DNA of 64,000 nt, taken from assembly GCF_900100195.1 (NCBI RefSeq), contig NZ_FNES01000016.1, positions 31,615 to 95,614 of the forward strand, in the 5' to 3' direction. A model generated the notes under the pieces. That model had not been told where the DNA came from. It worked only from the letters and a program-made list of their open reading frames with translations, and did no database searches. This stretch comes from Billgrantia gudaonensis (GTDB taxonomy: Bacteria; Pseudomonadota; Gammaproteobacteria; Pseudomonadales; Halomonadaceae). The position numbers and the translations under genes were made by a program. This document shows positions 34,327 to 43,946 of the stretch, in pieces (the first letter of the stretch is position 1; each line of letters opens with the position of its first letter).

Positions 34327-35289
34327 ATGATCCGCAACAAGCTGACTCCCCTAATCGCCGCTTTCGGCCTCGCCGTCGCCGGTTCGGCCCAGGCCGATTA
34401 CCCCGAGCAGGACATCCGCCTGGTCATTCCCTATGGTCCCGGCGGCGCCACGGACATCATCTTTCGGCTGATCTCGCAGGAGGCCGAGCAGCATCTCGGC
34501 GAATCGATCGTACCCGTCAACCAGGCGGGCGCAGGTGCGACGCTGGGCTCGCGCAACGTGAAAGACGCCGACCCCGATGGCTATACGCTGCTCGGCAGCC
34601 ACGACACTATCGCCCTCTCCAAGCTCGCGGGCACCGTGGACTATTCCTACGACGCCTTCGAACCCATCGCGCTGCTGACCCAGACCATCAACCTCCCGGT
34701 GGCCCATGCCAATCACGAGGTCAAGAGCGCCGACGAAATCGCCGACTACGTGGAAGAGAACCCGGGTGAGGTTCGCTTCAGCATGATCCCCAGTTCCACG
34801 GATCACTTCTTCTGGGTGCAATTCTTCGATGCCGCCGGCATCGACATGGCGGACGTGCGCCTGGTCGGCTATCCGGACACCGGCGAACAGGTGTCCGCCC
34901 TGCTTGCCGAAGAGATCGACTTCGCCATGTTCAACCTGCCCTCCGCCGGTCAGTTCTTCGAGGACGGCAGTTTCACGCCGCTGGGCGTCGCTCACCCGGA
35001 ACGGCTCGACAGCCTGCCCGATGTCGCCACGCTGCGTGAGCAGGGCATCGAAATGGACCACTCCACCAGCCGCGGCCTGTTCGCTCCCAAGGGAACGCCC
35101 CAAGAGGTGCAGGACACCCTGGCGGAAGCCTACGGCAAGGCACTGGAAGACGACGAGGTGCGCAGCCGCATCGAGAACGAATTCGGCTCGGTGGTGCGCT
35201 TCCTGGCCGGTGACGACTACCAGGACTTCCTCGACGAGAACGAAGCCGCACTCAGCGCCGCCGCGGAAAACATCGACTTCCAGAACTGA
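34327..35289 (+). CDS. tctC: TctC-type periplasmic binding protein of a tripartite tricarboxylate transporter
   Basis: The 320-residue protein has a signal peptide (about 1-23, ending GSAQA before DYPEQ) and the Bug/TctC pattern: YPEQDIRLVIPYGPGGATDIIFRLI, then VNQAGAGATLGSRNVKDADPDGYTLL. It binds a carboxylated compound and delivers it to TctA-TctB. The ATG at 34327 has GAGG upstream. It is followed by tctB and tctA, so the transporter is complete. The substrate is unknown, although the neighbouring hydrolase suggests a gamma-glutamyl or amide compound. Confidence 0.92.
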   Translation: MIRNKLTPLIAAFGLAVAGSAQADYPEQDIRLVIPYGPGGATDIIFRLISQEAEQHLGESIVPVNQAGAGATLGSRNVKDADPDGYTLLGSHDTIALSKLAGTVDYSYDAFEPIALLTQTINLPVAHANHEVKSADEIADYVEENPGEVRFSMIPSSTDHFFWVQFFDAAGIDMADVRLVGYPDTGEQVSALLAEEIDFAMFNLPSAGQFFEDGSFTPLGVAHPERLDSLPDVATLREQGIEMDHSTSRGLFAPKGTPQEVQDTLAEAYGKALEDDEVRSRIENEFGSVVRFLAGDDYQDFLDENEAALSAAAENIDFQN

Positions 35290-35345
35290 AACGGCACTTC
35301 CCTCCGGTGACCCAGGCCACCGGAGGGAATCCGGAGACACTGACC

Positions 35346-35816
35346 ATGCTGACCTTGACGAAGGATCGCGCGCTTGCGCTTGCGATGTTGCTCATCACCG
35401 GCATCATGCTCGTGGAAACGCGCAACATTCCCGAACCCACCAGCTGGCAACCCTACGGCTCCGCGCTCTTTCCGCGCATTCTACTGGCGGTGGTCGCCTT
35501 GCTGTCGCTGCTCATCCTGGTGCGCACGTTCTTCGGGTCGCCCAACCACTCCCCCGCTCCGCGTCACGCCTGGCGGGAGTGGATCATCCAGAACCGCTCC
35601 ATACTCGCGCTGTTCGGTGCGTTCGGACTGTATGCCGCATTGCTTCCGATCATCGGCTACATCGCTGCCACCCTGACCTTTCTGCTCGCCTCTCTGGCTC
35701 TGCTGATGGGGGTGGACACGAAGCGCAAATGGCTCATCAATCTGGCGGTTTCCGTGACCCTGACCTTCTCGGTCTACGTCATCTTCCGCTTCGGCCTCAA
35801 CGTCTGGCTGCCGTGA
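35346..35816 (+). CDS. tctB: TctB small membrane subunit
   Basis: The 156-residue protein has four hydrophobic segments and the TctB pattern ending in WLINLAVSVTLTFSVYVIFRFGLNVWLP. It is the small permease of the tripartite tricarboxylate transporter. I chose the ATG at 35346 (CCGGAGA upstream); the frame is open 13 codons earlier. It lies 56 bases after tctC and 17 before tctA. Confidence 0.88.
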   Translation: MLTLTKDRALALAMLLITGIMLVETRNIPEPTSWQPYGSALFPRILLAVVALLSLLILVRTFFGSPNHSPAPRHAWREWIIQNRSILALFGAFGLYAALLPIIGYIAATLTFLLASLALLMGVDTKRKWLINLAVSVTLTFSVYVIFRFGLNVWLP

Positions 35817-35833
35817 CATCGTTGGAGTGACCC

Positions 35834-37354
35834 ATGGCTGACTTCTTTCTCCAAGCCCTCTCCCTGGTCAGCAGCCCCTCCGTGCTGCTGCTGATCCTGA
35901 TTGGCGTTCTTTTCGGCATCGTCGGCGGCAGCATACCCGGCTTCACCGTCACGATGGCGATTCTCGTGGTATTCCCCTTCACCTTCGCCATGGACCCGGT
36001 CAGTGGCGTCGCCTTGATGGTGGGCGTCTTCGTGGGGGGCTACTCGGGAGGCATCGTATCGGGCGTCATGCTCGGCATTCCCGGCACCCCTTCCTCGATC
36101 ACCACGGTCTACGACGGCTATCCCATGGCTCAGCGCGGCGAGCCCGGGCGCGCGCTGGGCATCGGCGTCGCCGCCTCGTTCATCGGCACGCTGATCAGCG
36201 TGGCCGTGCTGGTCTATTTCGGCCCACTGATCGCCCACTTCAGCATGCAGTTTCGCCCCTGGGAGATCACCGCGCTCATCCTGTTCGCCCTGACGCTGGT
36301 GGCCGGGCTGTCGCAGGGCGCCCTGCTCAAGGGGCTGCTGGCCGCCGCACTCGGCCTGCTCATCACCACCGTGGGCTACGATCGCAACAGCAACCTGCGC
36401 TTCGATTTCGGTTTCCCGTTCCTGGATGCCGGCTTCGAAATGCTGCCGGTGATGATCGGGATCTTCGCCTTCTCGCAACTGATGGGAAACCTCGAGGATC
36501 TACGCGACGAATCGCGCGTGGCCGGCCAGAAGGTCGACACCAACGTCTCGATCCCTTACCGGCGCATCGCCCAGGACATGGCCGGCCAAAAGGTCAACAC
36601 CCTGCGCTCGTCGCTGATCGGCAGCCTGGTGGGCGCCCTGCCCGGCACCGGCGGCACCGTGGCCAATTTCGTCAGCTACGACCAGGCCAAGAAATTCTCG
36701 CGCCATCCCGAACGCTTCGGTACGGGAACCCCGGATGGCATCGTGGCCTCGGAAGCCTCCAACAGCGCGGTAGCCGGCGGCGCCTTCGTACCCACGCTGG
36801 CGCTGGGCATTCCCGGCGACCTGCCCATGGCCATCATGATGGGCGTGCTGATCCTGCACGGCATCACGCCAGGGCCGTTGATGTTCGAACAGAACCCGGT
36901 CTTGGTCGGCGCCATTTACGCCAGCCTGCTGATCGGTGCCGTCATCATGGTGCTGTGTCAGCTCTTCCTGGTCCGCTGGTTCGCCAAGATATCCTTGATT
37001 CCCCAGCAGATTCTCGTTCCCGTGGTGCTGATGCTGTGCGCCATCGGCTCCTACGCACTGAACAACAACCTGTTCGACGTCTGGGTGCTGTTCGGCTTCG
37101 GGGTCGTCGGCTATCTGCTTTGGAAGGCCCGCGTGCCGCTGACGCCACTGATTCTCGGCGTGGTACTGGGCAACAATCTGGAGCGCCAACTGTTTCGGGC
37201 GCTCGAGCTCGACAGCAGCTGGCTGACCTTCCTGACGCGCCCGCTGTCGGCCCTGTTCCTCGCTCTCGCCCTCGCCTCGGTGATCTTCTCGCTCTATCAG
37301 AACCGCAAGATCGAACGCCACCGGCGCGAAGCGGCCGCCAGCCACGACGCCTGA
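35834..37354 (+). CDS. tctA: TctA large membrane subunit
   Basis: The 506-residue protein has about eleven helices and the TctA signatures GGSIPGFTVTMAILVVFPFTF near residues 36-56, GGIVSGVMLGIPGTPSSITTV, and GTGGTVANFVSYDQAKKFS in the second half. It is the large permease and couples uptake to the ion gradient. A GGAG-containing ribosome site precedes the ATG. It is directly followed by the gamma-glutamyltransferase-like gene after 30 bases, so the four genes are probably in one transcript with the CHR pair. Confidence 0.93.
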   Translation: MADFFLQALSLVSSPSVLLLILIGVLFGIVGGSIPGFTVTMAILVVFPFTFAMDPVSGVALMVGVFVGGYSGGIVSGVMLGIPGTPSSITTVYDGYPMAQRGEPGRALGIGVAASFIGTLISVAVLVYFGPLIAHFSMQFRPWEITALILFALTLVAGLSQGALLKGLLAAALGLLITTVGYDRNSNLRFDFGFPFLDAGFEMLPVMIGIFAFSQLMGNLEDLRDESRVAGQKVDTNVSIPYRRIAQDMAGQKVNTLRSSLIGSLVGALPGTGGTVANFVSYDQAKKFSRHPERFGTGTPDGIVASEASNSAVAGGAFVPTLALGIPGDLPMAIMMGVLILHGITPGPLMFEQNPVLVGAIYASLLIGAVIMVLCQLFLVRWFAKISLIPQQILVPVVLMLCAIGSYALNNNLFDVWVLFGFGVVGYLLWKARVPLTPLILGVVLGNNLERQLFRALELDSSWLTFLTRPLSALFLALALASVIFSLYQNRKIERHRREAAASHDA

Positions 37355-37384
37355 TCGCTACCGAATACCCATGGAGGATTTCGC

Positions 37385-38992
37385 ATGCAGCACGATGCCC
37401 GCTTTTACCCCAGCCCCTCCCGACGCATGGCCACGTTCGGCCGGCGCGGCATGGTCGCCACGTCGCAACCGCTAGGTGCCGAGGCCGGCATGCAGATGCT
37501 TCGCCAGGGCGGCAACGCCGTGGATGCCGCCATCGCCACCGCCGCCGCCCTGACGGTGGTGGAGCCGACGTCCAACGGCCTGGGCAGCGACGCCTTCGCC
37601 ATCGTCTGGATCGATGGCAAGCTGCACGGTCTGAATGCCAGCGGTCCGGCCCCGCAAGCGGCCACCCTCGAGCGGGTGCGCTCGCTCGGCCACGACACCA
37701 TGCCCGAACACGGCATGATCCCGGTCACCGTGCCCGGCGCGCCCGCCGCCTGGGCGGCCCTTTCCGAACGCTTCGGGCGTCTGCCGTTCGCCGAACTGCT
37801 CGCCCCGGCCATCGCCTACGCCGAGCGGGGCTTCCCCATTTCACCGGTCGTCAGCCAGATGTGGGAAGAGGCCTTCGACGGCTACGCGGCTTACGAAGAA
37901 CCCGCCTTCCGCCCATGGTTCGATACTTTCGCGCCCCACCAGCGAGCTCCACGCCCCGGCGAGATGTGGGCTTCGCCCGATCACGCCTCGACGCTTCGCA
38001 GCATCGCCGAAACCCACGCCAAGTCGTTCTACGCCGGCGAGCTGGCCGAGCGGATCGACGCCTTCTTCCGCGAACACGGCGGCCTGCTGCGCCGCGAAGA
38101 CCTGGCCGCCTACGCGCCGGAATGGGTCGAGCCCATCGGCACCACCTATCGCGACCACGAAATCTGGGAGATCCCGCCCAACGGCTGCGGCCTGATCGCC
38201 CTGCAAGCCCTGCGCATGCTGGAACACCTCGGCGCGGAGGGACGCGACCCGGTGGAAACGCTGCATCGGCGAATCGAAGCCACCAAGCTGGCCTACGTCG
38301 ACGGACTGCACTACATCACCGAGCCCGGCGACATGCAGCCCAGCGTCGACCAACTGCTGGATGACGGCTACCTGAAAGCGCGCGCCGCCGCCATCGGCGA
38401 GCGCGCCCTGGACCCGGAGCACGGCAATCCGATCAGCGGCGGCACCGTCTATCTCGCCACCGCCGACGACGACGGCAACATGGTGTCGTTGATTCAGAGC
38501 AACTTCAAAGGCTTCGGCTCCGGCATCGTGGTGCCCGGCACGGGAATCAGCCTGCAGAACCGCGGTTGGTCCTTCAAGCTGGACCCGAACCACGCCAACG
38601 CCCTGGCCCCGGGCAAGCGCCCCTATCACACCATCATTCCCGGTTTCATCACGCGCCACGGTCAGGCCGTCGGCCCCTTCGGCGTCATGGGAGGGTTCAT
38701 GCAGCCCCAGGGCCACGTGCAGGTGATCACCGGCATGCTGGAAGACCACCTCAACCCGCAGGCCGCCCTGGACACGCCGCGCTGGAAGTGGACGCGAGGC
38801 CGAACCGTCGAAGTGGAACCGCACTTCCCCGACCACCTGGCACAAGCCCTGGCACGCCGCGGCCACCACATCGTCAAGCAGGCCGACCCCATCAGCTTCG
38901 GGCGCGGCCAGGTCATCCTGCGCGACCCGGACAGCGGCGTGCTGTGCGGCGGCACCGAGCCCCGCACCGATGCCGCCGTGCTGGCCTGGTAG
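37385..38992 (+). CDS. ggt: Gamma-glutamyltransferase-family Ntn hydrolase
   Basis: The 535-residue protein resembles gamma-glutamyltransferase and glutaryl-7-ACA acylase, self-cleaving Ntn hydrolases. It shows GMVATSQPLGAEAGMQMLRQGGNAVDAAIA near the N-terminus and the autocleavage site with nucleophile Thr-354 (ISGGTVYLATADDDGN), followed by FGVMGGFMQPQGHVQV. No signal peptide is evident, so it acts in the cytoplasm, unlike classic periplasmic GGT. It would hydrolyse a gamma-glutamyl or other amide taken up by the adjoining transporter. GGAGG precedes the ATG. Gamma-glutamyl specificity is not certain. Confidence 0.85.
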   Translation: MQHDARFYPSPSRRMATFGRRGMVATSQPLGAEAGMQMLRQGGNAVDAAIATAAALTVVEPTSNGLGSDAFAIVWIDGKLHGLNASGPAPQAATLERVRSLGHDTMPEHGMIPVTVPGAPAAWAALSERFGRLPFAELLAPAIAYAERGFPISPVVSQMWEEAFDGYAAYEEPAFRPWFDTFAPHQRAPRPGEMWASPDHASTLRSIAETHAKSFYAGELAERIDAFFREHGGLLRREDLAAYAPEWVEPIGTTYRDHEIWEIPPNGCGLIALQALRMLEHLGAEGRDPVETLHRRIEATKLAYVDGLHYITEPGDMQPSVDQLLDDGYLKARAAAIGERALDPEHGNPISGGTVYLATADDDGNMVSLIQSNFKGFGSGIVVPGTGISLQNRGWSFKLDPNHANALAPGKRPYHTIIPGFITRHGQAVGPFGVMGGFMQPQGHVQVITGMLEDHLNPQAALDTPRWKWTRGRTVEVEPHFPDHLAQALARRGHHIVKQADPISFGRGQVILRDPDSGVLCGGTEPRTDAAVLAW

Positions 38993-39013
38993 CCCAGCCG
39001 GCACTCGACTCGC

Positions 39014-39037
39014 GGGGCCGAGGTCGAACTCGGCCCC
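39014..39037. terminator. Strong hairpin between convergent genes
   Basis: GGGGCCGAG-GTCGAA-CTCGGCCCC is a perfect 9-bp stem with a six-base loop. It lies 22 bases after the stop of the hydrolase gene and 63 bases after the end of the leftward MmgE/PrpD gene. There is no clean T-run on either strand, so it may be a bidirectional but rho-assisted end signal. Confidence 0.6.
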
Positions 39038-39099
39038 TCGAGATTCTCATCGAGGGCGAGGCGCCGACCCGCGCGGGCAGGCGATGCGCAAGGCCGCCG

Positions 39100-40467
39100 T
39101 CAGGCGAGCCACTGCATGAGAGAACCGACCCGATCGCGCTGCGACAAGGTTTGCGTCCAATCGATCAAACGATCCACGGCTTCGACCTCCCGCAAGCCAC
39201 CGGCGTCGGCCAAACAGCGGAACTTGGCCAGTCGCTCTTCCTCGCTCAACGGATTCTGAGGATCGCCCTTGGGATGATCCAGGCGGCGCTCTATCGTACG
39301 CCGATCCCGCGTGGTCACGACGACCTTGCCGACCCACTTCCGTGGGTAAGCAGCATCGACCTCCGGGTCGAATGCCATGGTGACCCGCTTCGCGAAATCA
39401 CGGACTCGTGGGTTGCGAATCGTGTCGAGCGTGAAAGCCTCGACACCGGCAGAACCGTAATGCGCCAATAACCCCAGCACACAGCCCATCGAAAACTTCG
39501 CCTCACTGATCGTCTCGGGGGCGACCGACGGGTTGAGTACGTCAAGCGCCCCTCGATGCACGCCAACGCTGACGCCGACGATATCCTCCATGGCCAGTCG
39601 TTCATCCTTGCACAGCGACACGAAAGCATCGGCTCCAGGGTGGGTATGGCGACAAGAAGCATGGTATTTGAGCGACGTCTCGAGCACTCCCCAGCGGCGG
39701 CCTAACCCATCGACGAGGCGATCCGCGTCGATGCAGTCGGACATCGCCTCTCCCATCCCCTGCCGGCCCAGCAAGATGTCACTGGCCCCCGTGACTCCCT
39801 GCTGAGCGAGAGCGGCGGCCAGCAGCCCATTGCTGGCCGCCTTGGCGGCATGCAATGGGCGCGAATCGGCATCATCGTGAATGAAGGCCCAGAGGCCGGA
39901 CGCTTGCGTGCCGGCACTGCCCAGGGCATGCAACATGGATCGGTGGTCGAGACGCATCGCACGGCCGGCAGCCATCGCCGCGGCCAGCGTCCCCACGGTA
40001 GCCGTCGTGTGCCAGCACCGATAATGCGATGCGCCGAGGCACTCACCCACCCGGATACCGGCTTCATAGCCGGCCACGGCAGCGACGATCGTGTCACGAC
40101 CGCTAAGGCCCCGTTCCTGGGCAAGAGCCAGAACGACAGGAAAAACCACGGCTCCGGGATGCAGGATCGACGCGTTGTGCAAGTCATTCTGCTCGACGAT
40201 GTTGCCCGCCGCTGCATTGATCATCGACGCCGCGAAGGAAGAGCGACGAGAAGCGCCAGTCAGGATATCGCAAGCCCCTTCGCCGGGAGCGATACCCTCG
40301 ACGACGCGCCCGAAGCAGGGAGTCGGATGCAAGTGACGACCGGCAATTCCCGACCCCAGCCAATCCAGCATCAGGTTCTGGGTCGTCTCGACGACCGCGC
40401 TGGGCAACTCATCGAATGATAGATTGGTGACGAACCTCACCAGATCATCGGTTGCTGTCATTGTCAT
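39100..40467 (-). CDS. MmgE/PrpD-family protein (copy 1)
   Basis: The 455-residue protein is of the 2-methylcitrate dehydratase/cis-aconitate decarboxylase/iminodisuccinate epimerase superfamily. It has the family patterns LMLDWLGSGIAG, GNIVEQNDLHNASILHPGAVV, GASHYRCWHTTATVGTLAAA and KYHASCRHTHPGADA. I chose the ATG at 40467 (GAGGCGGGA upstream). It is the last gene of the leftward operon. In P. aeruginosa an MmgE/PrpD gene lies inside the itaconate degradation cluster; the role there is unclear. Here two copies occur, so isomerisation, dehydration or epimerisation of a di- or tricarboxylate is a reasonable guess. Confidence 0.85.
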   Translation of the reverse strand: MTMTATDDLVRFVTNLSFDELPSAVVETTQNLMLDWLGSGIAGRHLHPTPCFGRVVEGIAPGEGACDILTGASRRSSFAASMINAAAGNIVEQNDLHNASILHPGAVVFPVVLALAQERGLSGRDTIVAAVAGYEAGIRVGECLGASHYRCWHTTATVGTLAAAMAAGRAMRLDHRSMLHALGSAGTQASGLWAFIHDDADSRPLHAAKAASNGLLAAALAQQGVTGASDILLGRQGMGEAMSDCIDADRLVDGLGRRWGVLETSLKYHASCRHTHPGADAFVSLCKDERLAMEDIVGVSVGVHRGALDVLNPSVAPETISEAKFSMGCVLGLLAHYGSAGVEAFTLDTIRNPRVRDFAKRVTMAFDPEVDAAYPRKWVGKVVVTTRDRRTIERRLDHPKGDPQNPLSEEERLAKFRCLADAGGLREVEAVDRLIDWTQTLSQRDRVGSLMQWLA

Positions 40468-40522
40468 TCCCGCCTCGAGAGAGGGCGCGGTCGAACGTCG
40501 GCTTCGATCACGCCCCGACGAT

Positions 40523-41944
40523 TCACGCAAACGAGGAAACGCTACCCATCACTTCGGACAAGAGAGCCGAAACGTCTTCCGACTCATCGATGCGCTGAGT
40601 CTGCGCAAGAATCGCAGCCTGAGTCGAAGGATCGATCAACCCGGCGGTACACGCCCTGAACTTGTCAGCCAGGTCGTCATCGGACATCGGCTTGGCCGGT
40701 CCTCCGCGATACCGGTCGTCGGCCTCCTTGACGAGTACCTGACCGTCTTCGAGAGTGAGCTCGATTCGCGAACGAATCTTGTCGAATCCGATGCTCTCGA
40801 TATGCCGATCCAGATGCGTGTGGACCCTGGCCTGCATGTCCTGCATGGCATCTCCAGCCACGACCTCATCGGTGAACTGCTGCCGACCGGCTTGACGATA
40901 GAGAACGATCATCGACAACAGCGCTGCCATCGAGAACTTGGCTTGCAAATGATTCTTGGCAACCGCGTAGCGAATCGGGTTGAGAATGTTGCTGCCCGCA
41001 AAGAAATCGATCGACGTCACCTTCGCAGGATCGACGTCATGCTCTTTCACGAGTTCCAGCAAGGCATCCATCGACTGGTGCGTGACGATACCGGAAGGGT
41101 AAGGCTTTATGCTCACGCCAGGCGATACGATGGACAGAGGATTGGCGAAACCGGCCGCCGCCTTGTCGGCCGATACGCCACCCGACATGACCGTAGGCAA
41201 GCCCCAGCGGCCATCGAGTGCGGTCGGATCGGCCGTCACCCCTCTGGCGGCAAGGCGCGCGGCCGTCACGCCGTTCTCAGCAGCGCGCCCTACGTGCAGC
41301 GGCTTGGTCATCGTGCCGAAATTGCAGCGAATGCCTGCCGCAAAGCTGGCCGCCATGCCGATGGCATGACGTAGAGAGTCACCCTTCAGACCCATGATCT
41401 TGGCTGCCGCGACACAGGCGCCAAGCGTGCCGACGGTACCCGAGCTATGATGGCCTCGCAGGTAATGGTCTGCCTGCATCCACTCGGACACCTTGGTTTC
41501 GACTTCGAAACCGGCCAGGAAAGCCGTCATGATGGCCCTGCCGCTGGTGACCCCCTCGGCCTGGGCTGCGACCAATGCCCCAGTCAATGGTGGAACGGAA
41601 GGGTGCGTGAGCAATCCATAATGATGGTCGGGATCATGACTCACTTGAGTGTCGTCCCAGTCATGCGCATGCCCAGCCGTTCCCATCACCCGCGCCGCCT
41701 TGCTGCCGGGCACCTTGCGACCTCCCCCCATCAACAGCAGGGCTTCAGGATTTCCACCTTCATCGAGCGCTTCACGCGCCAGGATTTTCACTACGTCTTC
41801 AGAGGTTCCGGCAATGTACAAGCCAACCGTATCCACGATGCAGCGCCGAGCAGTTTCCAGGGCCTCCTGAGGTATGTCTTCATACTGAAACGTCTCGACG
41901 AAAGAAACTGCCATGTCCGTAATGTTGATGTCTTTTTTCATCAT
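40523..41944 (-). CDS. MmgE/PrpD-family protein (copy 2)
   Basis: The 473-residue protein is a paralogue of the downstream gene but diverged. It has AHDWDDTQVSHDPDHHYGLLTHPSVPPLTGALV and DHYLRGHHSSGTVGTLGACVAAAKIMG, both typical of the family. The order is dctM, this gene, then copy 1, with 55 bases between the two copies. The ATG at 41944 has AAGGA upstream, and a second ATG follows directly. Its catalytic identity cannot be told from sequence alone; cis-aconitate decarboxylase, methylcitrate dehydratase and epimerase are the known options. Confidence 0.85.
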   Translation of the reverse strand: MMKKDINITDMAVSFVETFQYEDIPQEALETARRCIVDTVGLYIAGTSEDVVKILAREALDEGGNPEALLLMGGGRKVPGSKAARVMGTAGHAHDWDDTQVSHDPDHHYGLLTHPSVPPLTGALVAAQAEGVTSGRAIMTAFLAGFEVETKVSEWMQADHYLRGHHSSGTVGTLGACVAAAKIMGLKGDSLRHAIGMAASFAAGIRCNFGTMTKPLHVGRAAENGVTAARLAARGVTADPTALDGRWGLPTVMSGGVSADKAAAGFANPLSIVSPGVSIKPYPSGIVTHQSMDALLELVKEHDVDPAKVTSIDFFAGSNILNPIRYAVAKNHLQAKFSMAALLSMIVLYRQAGRQQFTDEVVAGDAMQDMQARVHTHLDRHIESIGFDKIRSRIELTLEDGQVLVKEADDRYRGGPAKPMSDDDLADKFRACTAGLIDPSTQAAILAQTQRIDESEDVSALLSEVMGSVSSFA

Positions 41945-42051
41945 GCAATCCTTCTTTTAGGTTGATATGGCGCACTCCGCCATGGCGCACCGACCATGCA
42001 CCGACAGCTAGATGATTCATTTGACCGACTCAGGCGATCAGGACGATCCCG

Positions 42052-43359
42052 CTAACCTCGAACCGTATCGGGTAGAAACGTAGCAATCTCCGGAAAGACG
42101 ATGAGCAGAACCGTAGCCACGACCAGCAACAGGAAAAATGGGAAAGCGGCACCCGCAACATAAAGCAGGTTTTTTCCGGTCATGGATTGGAGAATGAACA
42201 AGTTGATCCCGACCGGCGGCGTGATTTGCGACATCTCGATCACTATCACGATGAAGATTCCGAACCAGATCGGATCGACGCCCGCCTGATTGATGATGGG
42301 CATGATCACTGCCGCCGTCAGCACGACGATCGAGATACCGTCCAGAAAACATCCAAGGACGATGAAAAGCAGGGTCAGTGCAATCAACAGCTCGAACTGG
42401 CTCAAGCCGAGCGAACCCACCCACAGAGCCAGCTCACGAGGAATGCCGGTATACCCCATGGCAACGGACAGGAAAGCCGCTCCGGCAAGAATCAAGGTAA
42501 CCATGCAACTCGTCATCATGGCACCCATGACGCTCTCTCGCAGCGTTTGCAAGTTAAGCGACCCCGTCACGTAAGCCAGCACCAGCGCACCGACGACACC
42601 AACGGCAGCGGCTTCCGTCGCCGTCGCTATCCCAAGATAGATAGAGCCGATGACCGCTACCATCAAAAGCAGAATGGGAAAAAGCTTGGTAGAGCGCTTC
42701 ACTCGCTCTCGCAATGGAATGCTCGGTTCTCTGGGCGGAACCTTGTCCGGATTCAGCAAGGACCAAATCGCCAGATATCCCATGAAAAGCGCCATCAGCA
42801 TCAATCCTGGAATGACACCGGCAATGAAAAGCCGACTGATCGAAACGTCAGCAGCGACGCCATAGACGATCAGAATGATGGAGGGTGGAATCAGGAATCC
42901 CAGCGTAGACGAGCCGGCCAGGCTGCCGATCACCAGCTTGGGATGATAACCACGCTGAAGGAGCTCAGGGATGGTGATCTTCCCAATCGTTGCCGTAGTG
43001 GCAGCCGACGAGCCGGAAACGGCGGCGAAGATACCGCAGCTCACGACATTGACATGCTTGAGCCGACCGGGAAAACCGGCAAGCCACGGAGTCAACCCTT
43101 CGAACATGTCTTTCGCCAGGCGCGTTCTGAAAAGAATTTCCCCCATCCAGATGAACAGCGGCAACGCCGTCAGTGCCCAGCTGGAACTCTGCCCCCAGAC
43201 CACCGTTGCCTGAATCGACCCGGCGGGAGCAGCGGAAAACAACACGATACTGAAAAGCCCCGCCGTCAGTAATGTGATGCCTACCCAGATCCCAGAGGCA
43301 AGGAGAAGCAGCATGAATGAAGCAACGATGATACCGATCAGTGAAACATCCATGGTCAA
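42052..43359 (-). CDS. dctM: TRAP transporter large permease DctM
   Basis: The 435-residue protein is the large TRAP permease, with about twelve helices. Signatures include GIFAAVSGSSAATTATIGKITIPELLQRGY near residues 90-120 and LGFLIPPSIILIVYGVAADVSISRLFIAGVIPG. It imports a C4/C5 carboxylate with sodium. The ATG overlaps the dctQ stop codon by four bases (ATGA). It is followed by the MmgE/PrpD genes after 107 bases. The DctP-DctQ-DctM set is complete and adjacent to the CoA-ester catabolic genes. Confidence 0.93.
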   Translation of the reverse strand: MTMDVSLIGIIVASFMLLLLASGIWVGITLLTAGLFSIVLFSAAPAGSIQATVVWGQSSSWALTALPLFIWMGEILFRTRLAKDMFEGLTPWLAGFPGRLKHVNVVSCGIFAAVSGSSAATTATIGKITIPELLQRGYHPKLVIGSLAGSSTLGFLIPPSIILIVYGVAADVSISRLFIAGVIPGLMLMALFMGYLAIWSLLNPDKVPPREPSIPLRERVKRSTKLFPILLLMVAVIGSIYLGIATATEAAAVGVVGALVLAYVTGSLNLQTLRESVMGAMMTSCMVTLILAGAAFLSVAMGYTGIPRELALWVGSLGLSQFELLIALTLLFIVLGCFLDGISIVVLTAAVIMPIINQAGVDPIWFGIFIVIVIEMSQITPPVGINLFILQSMTGKNLLYVAGAAFPFFLLLVVATVLLIVFPEIATFLPDTVRG

Positions 43360-43871
43360 TCCACCCCTAGGGTCTCTTTATTCTTTTCGAAGTTTGGCGA
43401 CATCCCCAGCAAAGTCCGAACGAGATCCTCGATCAAAGCCATGGAAAAAAGCACCATGCCAATCGCCATGGACAACTGAGGAATCCACAATGGGTAGCTG
43501 ATGATACCCGATGACATTTCTCCGAAATCCCAGCTCAGGTACACCATGACCATAGTGTTGTAAGCGAGGTAGATGACCATCGAGGAAGCCAGTGCCAATG
43601 CCATCACCAGCACCCAGCGCCTCATGGCCTGAGGCAGTTGATCGGTGAGCAAGGTGACGCGAATGTGGGCCCCCTGGCGAAACGAATATGCCAGGCCAAG
43701 AAAACTCGTAGCGGCTAGAGAGTAACCGGCGAACTCGTTGGCGCCGGGAATTTGTACTCCGATGAGGCGACCCACGATCTGTGCAACGACGAGCACGGCA
43801 ATAACGACGAGGAAGACACCTGCCAACGCACCTGAAATGCGAAACACGCGGTCCAGCAAGCTCGACAACAT
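43356..43871 (-). CDS. dctQ: TRAP transporter small permease DctQ
   Basis: The 171-residue membrane protein has four hydrophobic segments and the DctQ pattern (VVAQIVGRLIGVQIPGANEFAGYSLAATSF, then FRQGAHIRVTLLTDQLP). I chose the ATG at 43871; upstream is AAGGCG. The frame is open 20 more codons without family similarity. It ends in an ATGA overlap with dctM. The gene lies 75 bases after dctP. Confidence 0.9.
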   Translation of the reverse strand: MLSSLLDRVFRISGALAGVFLVVIAVLVVAQIVGRLIGVQIPGANEFAGYSLAATSFLGLAYSFRQGAHIRVTLLTDQLPQAMRRWVLVMALALASSMVIYLAYNTMVMVYLSWDFGEMSSGIISYPLWIPQLSMAIGMVLFSMALIEDLVRTLLGMSPNFEKNKETLGVD

Positions 43872-43946
43872 GATTTTGCGCCTTTTGCGATTGAAGATGG
43901 AGGGCCAGCGCAGTGCGCCGACCCATCCCATGCATCCGTCACGGAC

